From: Apostichopus japonicus
Taxonomy: Eukaryota > Echinodermata > Holothuroidea > Aspidochirotida > Stichopodidae
Direction of reading: 5' to 3'
Assembly: GCF_037975245.1 (NCBI RefSeq)
Contig: NC_092575.1
Span: 25,572,841 to 25,636,840 of the forward strand
DNA: 64,000 nt
The translations under genes and the position numbers were made by a program. Positions 47,410 to 61,289 of this stretch are shown here, one piece after another. How positions within the stretch are numbered: position 1 is the stretch's first letter; every line of letters begins with the position of its first letter. Below the pieces are notes generated by a model. The model was given only the letters and a program-made list of their open reading frames with translations. It was not told the DNA's origin and made no database searches.

Positions 47410-47630
47410 AGTTTTGAAGAAGAAAGTTTATTTTTGAAGAAGAAAATATATATTTGATGGAGTCAATTAATTTTTGATGTGATTTAGTGGAAACAAATGT
47501 AGAGTAATGGAGAAAATGTATTTTTGATAAAGTCTTTCTTTTATGAAGACATTTTTATGTGATGGGGAAAATACATTTTTGATAAAGTAAATTGATGTTT
47601 GATGGAGAATATTTATTTTTGGTCAAGTAT
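47410..47630. repeat. degenerate TTTTTGATGGAG minisatellite (copy B)
   Basis: Counterpart of 13735-13955. Confidence 0.7.
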
Positions 47631-48604
47631 TTTTATACTTTGTTTTTGCGGTAATGGCCGCCCATGATCTCGCTGTTTGGCATACAAGTAAAGGATATCT
47701 CTATGCATCAGTGCGCTACAAAGATTCTCTGGCACACTAAGCACCTGTTGTAGAAAATGGAGAGTGAAATTTACCCGAATAAATCTAAGCTTGTAATCCC
47801 TTACTCTATTATTCGAATGACTCGGCCGAGGACTATAGCATTAATCTTTTCAAACCAACATCACCTCAGCAAAGAAGATATTTAAATATGAATCACCCTA
47901 GACAATAAGCTAAATTTTAAGAAGCATATTAACGTCACTACCGGTAAAGCATGGAGGATTTTAAACTCAATTAGAAGCCTTAGCAATCTAAATTGTCTAC
48001 CCACACATATTTTATTACAAATACAACTAAAATATTGATACAATTATTACTTACAGCAGTCTCAAATTTCACAATTAAACATTATTAATGATAAAGCCCT
48101 CCGAATCTGCCTGAATATCCCAGTTAAATCGCTATCAGTAACCTCCCTTTGAAGCAGCAAACACAATACCACTTTCTGATCAACTAACTATTTCAAACAA
48201 AAATGTTTAACAAAACACCCTCCTCCTTGATCCCTAATCCAAGACCTTTTGCTTTAATACGTAATTCATAAAACCTACAACAAAAATAATTTAAAAAGTT
48301 CCCTAGATACATTAGATTTATTAAACTGGTAGGAGGCTTCAGCCCTGGCAGAGGTAGGGGCCCCTTGTTTAGGTACCCGGTGGCTGGAGGGCTTGTGAGT
48401 CAAAACCCAGAAAAATAGTCCTCTTCTGGGACCAGCCCAGTCATGCTACCATTATACTGACACAATACATGCATCCTCGTATTTCTTTTAAACCTTCCCA
48501 ATGTCTGACAATAACTTTACAGAGGTCGTGCCATGTATCTATATGTAGATATAGAGAGATAGTTAGTTATTTAGTTCGATATATGTATGTATGTATGTAT
48601 GTAT

Positions 48605-48795
48605 TTTAGATCCTCCTGCAAGCAGGAACTCGCGAAGAAGCCTCATTGGCTTATTAAAGCCGCAAGCTGACCGAAGTCAGGCTCTTGGATTCATAGTTTA
48701 CGTCCATGATTATGAATTGTCAATTGTCAACAACTCTGTATAACAGAACTGGACGACATACTTTAATCTTGGAGTGACTCGAACTCGGGACCTTT
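48605..48795 (-). repeat. SINE-like segment (copy B)
   Basis: Counterpart of 14935-15118, with an extra GC in the first hairpin (CCTGCAAGCAGG). Confidence 0.4.
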
Positions 48796-49647
48796 TGATA
48801 GATAGATAGATAGATAGACGAACTCGGGACCTTAGATAGATAAATAGATAGATATAGTTAGATAGACACAGACAATAATGCATAACACAGACTGTACTGG
48901 AATTTCAAAGTTCGTATATGCTGTTTTCTTATACCGCTACCTTTATAGAAACTGTACAAACTTACTACCCATGCCATTCCAGACACCTTGGATCTTGAAT
49001 TTGTGCAACCATCTATGACATGGCACACAATCCATTGTATTCGGCGTTCGGGTAAAGTGAAAACCTGTACACATCTAACAGGACTATGTAAATAAAACTT
49101 GATGTTGCTTTCAGCTGACTTCTTATATTAACGTATGAAAAGGTCACATATGCCTTATTATATTACTTACGGTAACGTGAATTATCGCAGCACTTTATAG
49201 AATTCAAATTGCACGCATTGTAGAAGGCTATATATGAATGAAAGAGCCTGATGTAGTCTTTGTAATCTGTAATCATGAGAATCTGTAAGTGTTAATTAAA
49301 AAACCTAATGAGCCATAACAATAAGTGTTATAAGCCTATCTTATCTTGATTTAAAAGCCTGGGAAAGTTTCATTGTATGCATGTGCCTACAATATTCTTT
49401 GCTGGCTAAGCTTATCAGGATTGGTGGTCAGTAGCTGGGCATGGGTTCTGTTTAAAAAGGGCTGAGTCAGTGGGAGGTAGCGAGATGCCAGTTGTCAGTT
49501 GTCAGCTACCATTCAGTTTGCTACTCTAGCAGTTACTCTAGTTATCATATTTAGTCTGTGTCACTCGGTCAGTTGTTTAGTTGTTACTTGTCAGCTGTTA
49601 GTTATTATTCAGTCAGTTCTTGTTTTTATACCTTAGTCGAACTAAAT

Positions 49648-49942
49648 TGGTATATAATATCGATTTAAAATGACATATATCGATTTAATTTGACATATCA
49701 TCGATTTAAACTGGTATATGTCGATTTAAACTGGTATATGTCGATTTAAATTGACATTACCGATTTAAATTGACATATCATCGCTTTAAACTGGTATATG
49801 TCGATTTAAATTGGTATATGTCGATTTAAATCGATGATAGGCTATGTCGATTTAAATCGGTAGAAGTCATTTAAAGCTGCTTGAAACTGGTATAAATCGA
49901 AGGAAATTGGTATATGTCGATTTAAATCGGTATTAGTCGATT
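49648..49942. repeat. ~20-bp TCGATTTAAA minisatellite (copy B)
   Basis: Counterpart of 15968-16262 with the same unit order, so no unit turnover since duplication. Confidence 0.85.
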
Positions 49943-50895
49943 CCCCACTATTTGAGACTGATGGCCCGCCATATAGTCCATGACATGTAGAACCTTTGTA
50001 AAATGAATGATCATTGATGGATTTTGATGGGAGTTGCACTGTTTTCATGATTTCTAATGTCTATTAGAGTGTGTAAAAGTAAGTTGGCCTGACATTTCGA
50101 TCCTAGCATGATCTTCTTCAGAGGCTTAATGACAAGTAACAGTAACAGAAGTGACAAAAACACGCACAGAATACAGACAGGTTAGTTACCATGGTGAACA
50201 CAAAGAGAGAGAGGGATGGAGAAAAGAATGAAAGAAACCAACAGGGGAAGAAGAGAGGTAGGAGATCAATCTATTAGATTGATTAGGACAACATTGTTTG
50301 TAGGTGACCGTTAATGTTAAGTATTACATATCGTAACATTGATAAACGAAAGAGGATCTTCTTAACGATATTCGTTTCATCCCACTTGTGTGAGTTGAGT
50401 ACGAGTTAGGGAACCCACTGTCATGATTAGAAATGCGTAACTGCTTGACTAAACGACGTGATTAATTATTGAATATGTTAATAATGTTCTTTTTATGGCA
50501 TACTCAGTTTAAAGCAAGATAGATATAGATAATTCGCCAAAAATATCACAGCAGGTAAGGTGGCAACTATTTGAATTGATACCCAATTAAGTAATACAGG
50601 CCTTCCTTTGTGGCAAAGGACGTGTTAATGGCGTCATTTATTGTCCGAAAAGTATACCGATAATGATTTAGTCAAAAGGTTTTATCTTTAACAACTGGCA
50701 AACGAGGATAGCAACACCAGGTTACACTTTATACGAGGGTTCACCAGATGGGTATGGTAACATATATTCCGATGATTGTTGGAAACTGTAATTACGTCAC
50801 GTAGGTAGATTAAATATAATGTTGTGTGCAGTTGTTTTATAGTCACAGGTTTGAATATTGTTGAACTGGAAAAGTGTTTATTTCATTTCTTACAG

Positions 50896-52568
50896 ATAAG
50901 TATCCAAGCCAAGCCGTGTTGACCAAGGAGTTAAAAGTTCATATCAAAGATAGAAATCCCACACCTGTTACTTCCTCGAAAGCCGAAAAACTACAGCGTC
51001 TCTCACCCAAGTCAAACAGTACGACCACTTCGCGGAACTATTCATTATGTTCCTCTGCTCCATATTATGGTCCAATACGTAGAATCCCTCACACAACTCC
51101 ACCGACTCTTAAATTAAGCATTTGCAAAGTTTTTGGAAATGGGTTGAGACGGGCGATGGTTGGGGAATCTGCTAAGCTTACGATAAGGGTACCCCGCCCA
51201 TTAAGGTCAAAATTACACAATGTAATTTTCTTCAGTGTCTTAGCTGTTGGAGAAAGACATATCTTCCATGCGTCTCCTTCTCGTGTCAGATCGGAAGCGC
51301 TGACATTAGACTTCACCTACGTCCCGACAATTCCCGGAAATTACTCCTTGTACGTTGAGGAAATATCAAAAGGATATCAAAAGCAGCTCAGTGGGAGCCC
51401 ATTTCATCTTATAGTAGAAGGACCACCAATAAATCAAACGGAAAGGCAACAGAAAGCTGACCAGCTTCCATCATGTCAAACCCTCCCACAAACTGATCTC
51501 TCGTGGTTAGAAGGAGAATGGGTGACAAGGGACATTGCGGGAGAGAACCGTGGAACTTTAAGGAGTGGTTGGGTTCTGCAACCTTATCGATGCAGTATAG
51601 ATATATTTACCAAAGGCGACTTGGCACTGGCGGCAGCATCTCCTTCATTAAAAACTATAGTTGTTCTTGGAAGATCTACCGAGCGAGGTGTATTTTTATC
51701 ATTAGTTGATTTATTACTCAAAAGCGACGAGAAAGCTAGTATTTACACGTCTGTGTTGTGGAAATGTTGGGGAATTGTGGAGGTCAGATTAGGTAATTTA
51801 AGATTCATATATCAAGATTTCCGCATTGAATCCGTTTCCCCGGAAACAGTTACGGACAGGGAACGGGAACACGTGAATGTTACCTGTCATAATAAACAGA
51901 AAGTTAGATCAAATGAGTATTTCAGGGACACCATTACTTTTTTTCAGAAGACTTTATTCAACGATAAGATTAATCCAGACGTGGTATTGTTGACCATTAA
52001 ATATTCAAAACAGCTCCAACTATTAGCAAAAAACATTCCGGCATCTTGGAGAGGTAACCTTTACGCCATGAACGGATTCAAGGTTCATGAAGGATTACTT
52101 TATACATTTACGGGAAGGCAGTCCGATCTAGAAATGGCCAAACAGTTTGTAACATACGATGATCACATAAGAGCTTTGGATGGATTTGCATTAGCCACAC
52201 CATGGAGACACGCCACTGAGATCCCACCACTGGTTATGAAAACACCACACTGGCATAGACCATGTGAAGAACAAGACGGAGAAATCAGAGTATGCGGGGA
52301 TGCTACCGAAATGGTTGCCCAAATACTACTGGGCAGGGCACTAGCACCAAATGGAAAGGAAGCCTGGCTAGCTTCACTGGATGACTGTAAGCCTAATAAC
52401 ATTGAATTATCAAGACATTTTACAGTATGCAATGATTGTCCTAATTACGTATTTCCATTACACTTTAACCCTGTCCCGCAGCTAAAATGTTATTCTTCAA
52501 CAAGTTTAAAAATAAGGAACCTCGCGGGAGTTCAACCTAAAAAGTTGATTCGTTGCCCTAGTAAATGA
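50896..52568 (+). CDS. gene 2, exon 2: filamin repeat plus NXPE/PC-esterase-like domain
   Basis: Encodes residues 79-635; stop TGA 52566-52568. It is collinear with gene 1 exon 2 without indels, differing by scattered substitutions (RSEALTL for ISEALTL, DVVLLTIKYSKQ for NVVLLIIKNPRQ, for example). The filamin repeat lies at about 153-253 and the SGNH-like module at about 271-571. LGRSTERG is retained; MKTPHWH and DGEIRVCGDATEM lie near the C-terminus. All Cys residues appear conserved with gene 1. Acceptor TTACAG at 50890-50895. The open frame and mostly conservative changes argue that it is functional. Substrate unknown. Confidence 0.85.
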
Positions 52569-52710
52569 ATGCAGACTGAACCAGTTGGTCCTCAAAATAC
52601 CCAATCGGGAAAAGTAATTGTAAAAAATTGTAACATATTGAGAACTGATTTGAAGTAGAGTAATGTGCAATGAACATGTTACACTTAACAAACATATCCA
52701 TGAATTTGAC

Positions 52711-52716
52711 AATAAA
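52711..52716 (+). promoter_or_regulatory. candidate polyadenylation signal of gene 2
   Basis: AATAAA 143 bases after the stop codon, at the same place as in gene 1. Confidence 0.55.
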
Positions 52717-52719
52717 TAT

Positions 52720-53946
52720 TATTGCTTTCAAATATATATAAGGAAATTTCACACTTACGTCGGTGTGAATGAATGCAGAAAAAAAACAGGTTTTCTCGTT
52801 TTTGCAAAGTACTCCGTACTCACACTCGTTGAAAAGTACCCGGATTCTCAAGTAGTCGTTCTCGTCATTTAGTATCAGCCTCGGGTGGTAGGCCTTTACT
52901 CGCCCATGCATACGATTTAAACGGTTCTGTTCATGTAAGTACTTTACGAAATACTTATATACATAAAATAAAATAGTTACGACAGGAAGCCACATATTGT
53001 TTTGTTCCTTTTGGCATTTGATCTAGTATTACTCTATTATAGTACCATATAGTCATACGTATATCTACCTCAGTAGTATCATATATGTATAGACTAGTGT
53101 ATTACCACAAACTTATATATAGGAATGTACGAAGCTTGAAGAATACATGGCGATGCCGCATGTCGTATTAATGTACGGAACGATTAGTAAGCATGGCTGC
53201 CGATTTACTAGTCTATATACGTCTACCACATCTGTGTATGCGCGTCGGGAGGTTAATTGCTAATATATCACTTTATCATTCCAATTCTGATAATATTCAG
53301 ACATTCCGGGATTTCCAAAACAATAACGAAATACCGAGCCGATAAAATCTCATTCAATTACTCCGTGATCACCAGGGAGCAGTGATAAACATAAGTTTCT
53401 TCATTATATCAAAAGTGATAGAAAAATATTCGGATGAAAAAGTACTTGTACTCGGTACGCGGATCCTAGAAAGGCAGTACTCGAGCACCGGAACCTCAAG
53501 TATTCATGTAGGAGAAATCGGTACTTGCATATAAATACTTCACAGCACAACACGTTCTACCAGGCACCGTTGCAAACTTTTGTAAAACAAGCTAAATAAT
53601 CTTAATTGACAATAATATAGCTTTCAATTGACCCCAGCCTCCGAAACGTACATAACTCAGTTTCATTCACACCAGCGGTGTGAGGTGTGATTAGACAATG
53701 CCTTTGTTCTGTAGCCTTGCTTTTGATCAGATTTCTTAGTAGACACACCTACCTTAAAACGTAAAACACCACTACACTATAGACACTTAAACCACACTAC
53801 AGGTAACTAACTCGACAATAAACAGTACAACAATGAAACGTGATATACATACAATAAAGCGTCATCGAAACTAATGAAGTGCATCAGCCTGGACTCACGG
53901 ATCTAGAGAAGAAATTTACAACTGACAAACGTCTTTTAGTACATGC
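52720..53946. other. intergenic between genes 2 and 3
   Basis: To about 53690 it matches the region after gene 1; beyond that it is unique. No gene seen. It would hold the promoter of gene 3. Confidence 0.45.
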
Positions 53947-54187
53947 GTGATGGCCTTTACCAACGCAAAATTGATTAAAAAGCAGCCATTTAAACAAATA
54001 CTTAAATATATACTCAGTTTTGCAGCGATTTTTACATTTATTTTCTGCATGTCCTTGGCAAACGTTGCAAATCGTCAATACCATATTCAAGAAGCCGGCG
54101 ACGGGTTTATCGAGTCAAACATCTGGAGACAACGATATCTGGAAGAACTCGAAGAATATGGATCTACTGAAAAAGATTACGATTACG
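53947..54187 (+). CDS. gene 3, exon 1: membrane anchor and stalk
   Basis: Encodes 80 residues plus one base. The ATGATG start leaves 53947 or 53950 possible. The basic tail (KLIKKQPFKQ) and hydrophobic segment at about residues 20-37 (YILSFAAIFTFIFCMSLA) are aligned with genes 1 and 2, as are the EAGDGF and LEELEE stalk motifs. The stalk end (YGSTEKDYDYG) differs. Donor GTAAGA after G 54187, phase 1. More diverged than genes 1 and 2 are from each other, so this is the older paralog. Confidence 0.75.
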
Positions 54188-55467
54188 GTAAGAGATTTCC
54201 TTCATCATTAGTGATATCACAAACACGGAGAAGAAGTTAGGTAATGGGTCTAGTATAAAAGAGTATGGCATATAGCCTATGTTGTTCATTAAAAATTCCA
54301 TAGTTCCTTTAAATATTCTAGCCAAGTTGTCCGAATCTAGTAGGCATACGGCGATTTGAACATTTATGTTTGATATATTGAAAAGTCTGGTATATTAGAA
54401 GATTGACAGGGTTTCGAAGTACGGATTGGTTTTCTTATCTCTCTACGGGGCATAGTTGTTAGTGTAGAATTTACCTAACGAGAGGGGGGGGGGGTGCATT
54501 GGTGTATTGTAGGCTTCGGAGATTTGCTTTCCACCCGCTGTGGTCAAAATTGAAGTAATTTTTTTTTTTAATGCGAGCAACCATCCGTGCATTGTTTGTA
54601 TTGCACAGACACACCAAATTATCTCCTTGTACTTCGGTTCTCGTTGTGCGAGTACCTCTACAGAGCCAAAAAAAAAAAACATTTTAAGAAAAGTCAGCCA
54701 AGATCTAGCCTATAAGCACGAAAAACGAGCAACTTGATTCACTCTCAACCCCAGTTCCCCGTCCTCAACAGAGAAAGAAAGCAAAACTACATGTTTTAAC
54801 AGTTACACGTTCAGGTATACGCTTATAAAACGTACACATTTTGCTCAAATTTCAAAGGGCGGGTCTACTGAAAATCCTTGTAATGAACCATGTGCGGTAA
54901 GTTGTTCCTATAAACTTTGCCCTAATTTTGGGTGCGATATTGCACTGGCTGTATAGTTGTCCTAGTCTTTTGATAGGTTAACAGTACCATAGCGGAAATC
55001 CAAGGGAAGCGCTCCAGCCACTTCTTTACCAGTAATCACATGATGAGCACTTGTCCGAACTCATTATAGCATTCGGTTCGTGGACAAGTTCCAAATCTCA
55101 TCGATGAGGTATTACAAAAAGTGAAATCCTTATAGAAGAGATGCAAAAATGTCCTCTTAAGGACGTCTAAATATGAATTCAACAAAACGAATAGAGTCAG
55201 AACTTTGTATTGTCGGCGATGAATTTAATCTCTGCATATACTCTCATCAAACTATCTGTAGCAAAACACGATACTCGGAGTTCCTATACATATACCCATA
55301 CACAACTGCATAACATACATACTTAAGGAAACCTTCCTGGATGTTTCTTTCATCTTTTTGCGTGGAACTCGGAGAGCTAGAGGCTTTTGTTGGTCAATTA
55401 TCATAGGTTGCAACCAATCCAGTTAATGTGAAATATTTATTGTAATAACTGCCGTTCCTACAACTAC

Positions 55468-55469
55468 AT

Positions 55470-55518
<49 letters not shown>

Positions 55519-55535
55519 CACATATATATATATAT

Positions 55536-55580
<45 letters not shown>

Positions 55581-55598
55581 TATATATATATATATGTG
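55468..55598. repeat. (AT)n microsatellite with ATAC interruptions
   Basis: Long low-complexity AT run; the minus-strand frame over it is an artefact. Confidence 0.95.
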
Positions 55599-58500
55599 GA
55601 CTGTAAGGGACTATCCATTCACACTGATGTCACCACCATATGATCATAGTCTGTCTGTTTTCTATTCTCATCTTCATTGAATTTGCCACCAACAGCCCTG
55701 CAGTGGCGTAAGTGCGTAACCACACTTTTTACTTCTGGGGGCTGCAAAGAATTCGAGGGGAATGGGCAAGTTTCGCGGGCGACCAGTTCGATCGGTTTAG
55801 GTAATATATCGATATGCCCCATTCCCAAACACTTGAAACCATATGGCAACGGTATTGTTATGGATTTTTCTTTACCCAACTTAACCAGTTTATCCCCGAG
55901 TTTCATCCGCTAAATTGAAGTGATAGTCCAACTAAATGTATGAACTAGATATATATTGCAGCGAAAGTCAAGCGCGTAGCCAGGATTTCATCTTAAGGGG
56001 ATTGGGTGGATTAAGTATATTGACTTGTCAACGAGAACCCTTTGCGCTTTCTGATTCGGGTCTAGGGGGCCCTGGTGGGGTCGAGGGGCGAACCCCCTTC
56101 GAAGCTGTACGAAATGGTGGACTTTAGCGGCTTCAGGGCTTTCAAATTTTATCGAATCGGCAACGATTTTAGCCATGTAAAATTACATTACAATGTTCAA
56201 ATACTGCATAAAATCATAACAACTCCCTGATAAGATCAGCCTATATTGATTCGTTGGGTAGAAATTATTCAAAAAAGGTAATAACGCACTCAGAATAGCA
56301 ACTAATTCCAAGGTTGCCTAGTCAAAGCAGTGGCACTGTGGCAGTAATACAAAACAAACAATACGATTGTGTCACGGTGTGATACTGATTTGAAGCTTAC
56401 AGGCTACGACAGGGTTGCCAATTTTTCTGTAACACGACCGGACAAATTTGGAAAATTTACCGGCCTAATCAAGTAAATGAAGGCCCAAAAACATTTTTGT
56501 AGGATCTCTGCCCCTGTATACGTAACCTAAAAGTTGGTAGTTTGCATTCCATTTCAATAGAGTGACTCTACGTGTGCCGGTGTGACTTTATGTGTGCCGG
56601 TGTGACAGTACGGAGTGTCCCCTGTACAAAGTTTTTTTTCCATTTAGTCCGGTCGGTCATTATCTGCTGAAAATTGTGTCCCCACCTCACAGCAAATATA
56701 GTCCTGCCGGACGAAATGTCCTGGTACAAAATGTCCGCAAATACTTCATAGTATATTTGTCCCGCATAAAGCTTTGGCTATTCGACATTCAAAAGGCAAC
56801 TAAGTTCATTATATCAATAATTAAAGCAGATGCACACATAGTTAGATGTTACAGGAAATAATGATAAGTTGTGCGTTACTACAAAACAAAAACAAAAGGA
56901 AAAAAAGAAGAAAAATTAACGAGTTTTCCATCTGCATTAGATGTTAATCATGGTTTTGTTGTGATTGCTGCTATGTTATTCATCGTATATGTTGCATGTT
57001 GTATTCGGATTTGCGTTCAAAGTCATCTTAACAGAGGGAGTGATCGCATAAACCTAACTTCCTCCCCAACGGAGAGCGAGCACGGGATAGAGCAGGCAAC
57101 AGCTGCAACAACAAAAAAATGATCATTGCAGAGGTAAAAGATTACGAACTTAATGGAGTTCAAACTTCATTGTAGCCGTATTTCCTCAACACACAATGGG
57201 TAAGATTTTGCAACTATGGTAGCCTAAATGTACTTTATAGGTCTACGAGAGTTGTCTAGCCAATATGACATTTCATCCGCGCATAAAGCTCATTATAGGA
57301 CGGGAACCGAGGGTGTTTTGCAAGTTACATCCTACACGAAATCGACAATGTTATATACAACACTTAGGTCCATACACATAATTTGAGTGCAAGGAGTGGG
57401 GGGGGGGGAGGGAGTTGGGATGGTAAGTTATCGATTTGTGTCCTGAGGAGGGATATTGTTAAGTCCGTGACCTATCTGTGATGAGCTCTAAAATATTTTT
57501 GTTTGCTAACAACAACCCTGAGGTAGCTGGAAGATACTTCCCTGACCTTGAAAATGTCATCACTGCCCCAACCCTCTCCTTACGGGCCTACCACCTGTTT
57601 CTTGACTTCCATTACCACTTTTTTTACACTTGCCTATTTTTCTCACTCAACCGCCGAGTAAAGGTTTTCTCTCTCACAAAGGTGGAGGGACATGCCAACC
57701 CCCATCTACCACCTGCCCCCTAAACCCCGTTGTGATGGCCATGCGTGAAGCAAATATTCATTTGTATAGACAAATGGCATTTGAACCCAGGCAATTCCAG
57801 TGATAAAGGTTCGTTGTTTATAATAATGACATTTTTCTTAATGGACAAAGAATGGTTCAAATTAGAACAGATATATGAATAAGGCTTCAGGCTCTACACC
57901 CCCCCCCCCCCAATATGGCACGTTGCCTTTTCCTAACAATAGCAATGCTTTTCGAAAAGGGCAGCAAACTAGTATTCTATCAACAATGTCAGCGAATACC
58001 TCCCTACCCTCCAAACACCTCGTCTGATTCATGATTCAATTTACAGCCAATACGTTCAGTTTGTTTGGAAACACGATATCCTCTTCAAAAGAGGTGCAAA
58101 CATCAAAGAAACAAAAACGAACACTAAACAAAGAGGAAAGAATAAATCAAATAGGACAGAGCAGGTTGCAATATGCTAGATGTTTTTGTCTCATATTTTT
58201 CTTACACTTTAAATACGTCATTCTTGTAGAGATAAGTTTGTTCAAAGAAAGTTAATGAAGTAAAAATCAAAACATGAAATTGGATGATAGTCACAAATAT
58301 AATATTCTGTATCTGTATCAGACTGGGCAACGAGCAAAAAAATGATTATACATGGGATAATTCATGAGGAAATTTAACTGGAATGGTGGCTCTCCCTTTG
58401 TAGCTCTGAAGCAACTTAAGATAATCGATGGTGTTACTTAATAAGAATGATATACTACTGTTACTCTTCTTCAAACAATATGTACTTGAAACTCTCATAA

Positions 58501-60699
58501 TCCACATTAAGAACATCCTTTTTGGAGTTTGGTAAAAGACCTCAATAAACCATGCAGGATTTTCCCTATAGAATTCCCCCGTGCTTTCCACACCCAGATA
58601 ATCTGTTAACAATAGGATTACCCATATAATGCTTTAATGTGCAACTTGATACCGCTAAAATGTAATCTTGATGGTAAATTACAAATAAAAAGGCTGATTC
58701 TCATGTATCCAAAGGGTTTGTCGCTAAGACTTATACAGGACTCCATAACACGTATACAAACATACAACAGGAAGCAGACTATGGTCACGGTTATATGTTT
58801 TACCATAACAACTCCTGATCAAACTGTCCAACACTTTTTTTTTGAAAAACAACACACAATAAGTGATGTCTAGCTGTGGAATGTGGGGTCTTAATTATTT
58901 ACTAATCATTTGTTTGAACAAATAAGCAGTGTCTGCTTCAGTGAAACAGTTCAAGGCAAAAATCTCTTTTTGGGGATGTAGAACAAATGAAGGCAATCGG
59001 AACAGAGACTACTTATAAACTTTTGAATTGGGACTACGCGTGCAAAGATTTACAGTACACTTCTCAGTTATCACCTACTTTCATGACCTTGGCCTTTCTG
59101 TGTGCTTTATACTTACGTGGGAATAATTTTACTCAAACACAGCAGTGTTGACCTTTCTGTCATGCACTATCAGTTATTTGCATGGTAAAAATAAGGGATA
59201 TGATGTCTTTCAACTACAGAAAATTATTAAATGTTTTAGAAATATTTACCTCATCATCACATCATTAATGAAATTAGAAGTTAAACATGCAGTCGTTTCA
59301 GGCTTTGCCTTAGCCTCAGGCCACTTTGAATAGAAGTCACACAGTGGAATAGAAGTCACAAAGTGATATTATGTATAGTCGATTGGCAGCTGTCACTGGC
59401 AGAGGACCAATACGATCAACACCAACCTGTTAAAAAGTAGACAGCATTTTGGTTCTAATTTAAAAAATATTTACAAGTTGCAGGCTTTGCCATGACTGTT
59501 GTTCTATTTCCACTGCTTCATTCTGTACACAGATCTAGATAAAAAATAGTGGGATATCTGATCGAAACAGGGTGTTGATGGATTTACGCCAATTCCATTT
59601 TCAGCCAGTCTGAAAGACTGACTTTGTCTCCGTAAGATCCTATTCGGTTTTTACTTTGTGAAACCAAATGGATATCTCTCATCTCTTAGAATATCGGCAA
59701 TTTGTCTCACGTTTACTGCTAAATTTTCCATTTTTAGTTGTCGCACGGCACGAGCGATCGACTTACTGCTAAATACAAAGCACGCGACAAATTTGCTAAT
59801 AATACGGATACTGCCAGAGTCCATTACTGATTACTTTTTTACTACTTTAACGTATCTGCTAGCGGACATTGTGTTCAGGGGGACACAATTGATAACAAAA
59901 TAAACGACAGTCAAATAATGTCCCCTTCGTTTAACCATATCATATACTGTCCGGGAGACAGTCTGTACCAACACGCCTAGTAAAATAGGTCCGGGGAGAC
60001 TAATTGTACTGGTAAATCTAGTATAAATTTTTCTAGCGGGACTAGGACAGTATGTACTGGATATGGGTATATGCGACAGTTTGTACTGCTACACCGGCGT
60101 AGATAGCTTTTCAAAAGTGTGAGTGACAAAGGTAAAAATGCCGCTTTATCTATGAAATCTATTTTTAGTTATTAATTGGAATGAGATATTTCAATTTCCA
60201 CGCTTCTGAAACATTATGTGAAATCACTCTACGCTCATGGTCCCCTTTTTCTCTCTCTCTCTTCCCCCCTCTCTCTTTCTCTCTATTTTTTCTCGCCTTT
60301 TTCTTGAAGGGGGGGGGGGTAGGACCCACAATCGCCCTTCCTAGCTATGCGGTTGGAGAACTCACTATCCTGATAACCCTGTGTGCTCGGTTTTAATACT
60401 GGTTACAATACATAAATGCATCGTTCGCACTTTGTCTTCAAAAGCCTATGTATTTCTTTATATTTGTGTAATGGTGGCAGTTTCTTTGTCCACCGTAAGT
60501 GCATCATAGAAAGACGTGTTTGTTGTTTTGTAACATAGTTGGCTAGCTCCACCTAATATTCATTCCGGACACGTTCCGATTTCAGGTTCTCGTGCAGTAG
60601 ACATGAAACAATAGTTACAAATATTTCCGATTAAGTATTTTCATATTATTTGTTCGATTAGCTGGAACTAGGGAATGATTAAACATATCACACAAACAC

Positions 60700-61040
60700 A
60701 GTTTCATGAGATCACACAATAAATTACTTCTGTTAGAAAATCGCTCAAATCTCTCATCCGGCAAAACAGCTCTTGCTGCTGCAGCCCCTTCTCTGTGGAA
60801 CAGCCTTCCAGAACATGTAAATTACAGTCCATCTCTTGCTTCTTTTAAACGCTCTCTCAAGACTCATCTAATGAAAATTGTTCAATATTGCCCATTTTTG
60901 CTTGCTTTTTTCTCTTGAACTGTGTTTACTGTTTTTTTTTTCCTGTCGCACTGTTTGTGTCACTGCGCCATGAGCGTCTTTTTTTGACGGATACCGGCGC
61001 ATTATAAATGTCCATTATTAGTATCATTATTTTTATTAAG
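60700..61040 (+). pseudogene. CR1/L2-like LINE 3' end
   Basis: The frame 60706-60918 contains GKTALAAAAPSLWNSLPEHV, then SLASFKRSLKTHLM, the very common C-terminal signature of CR1/L2/Rex-group reverse transcriptases (APxLWNSLP..SLxxFKxxLKTHL). It is followed by GCGCCATGAGCG, then GGCGCATTATAAATG and an ATTATTA-type tail, as in these families. 5'-truncated; only the last 70 or so residues remain. Confidence 0.8.
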
Positions 61041-61219
61041 TGTAGATGTTGCAGGTATTACGATCATCGTTCAGTTGCCGTTACCATAGCCTTCTGCGCA
61101 CAGCTGCCTAACTACACGCAGTTATACTAACGTTGAAGTATGTTGTAATTTTTTCATTACCATAGTATTCAGTGAACGAGCCGTGCACAAACTCCTCAGC
61201 AACACATTTAGTCATTTAA

Positions 61220-61272
61220 TATGTATATATATATTTATAAATATATATATATATATATTAAAATAAAAAATA
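61220..61272. repeat. AT-rich microsatellite just before the gene 3 acceptor
   Basis: AT alternation directly upstream of the TTCTTTCAG acceptor. Confidence 0.8.
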
Positions 61273-61289
61273 TATTTCAATTCTTTCAG

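Larger units (their letters stand above)
54188..61289 (+). other. gene 3 intron (7.1 kb)
   Basis: Donor at 54188, acceptor TTTCAG ending at 61289. Unrelated to the introns of genes 1 and 2 apart from common repeat types. Between 55640 and 60690 I see no gene. There is a MITE-like GCGTAGCCAGGATTT end near 55975, G/C-runs near 54483, 57400 and 57900, and short frames without motifs. Confidence 0.65.

Noticed and set aside
55394-55618. Hydrophobic Tyr/Ile-rich frame
   Set aside because: Translation of an (AT)n microsatellite.
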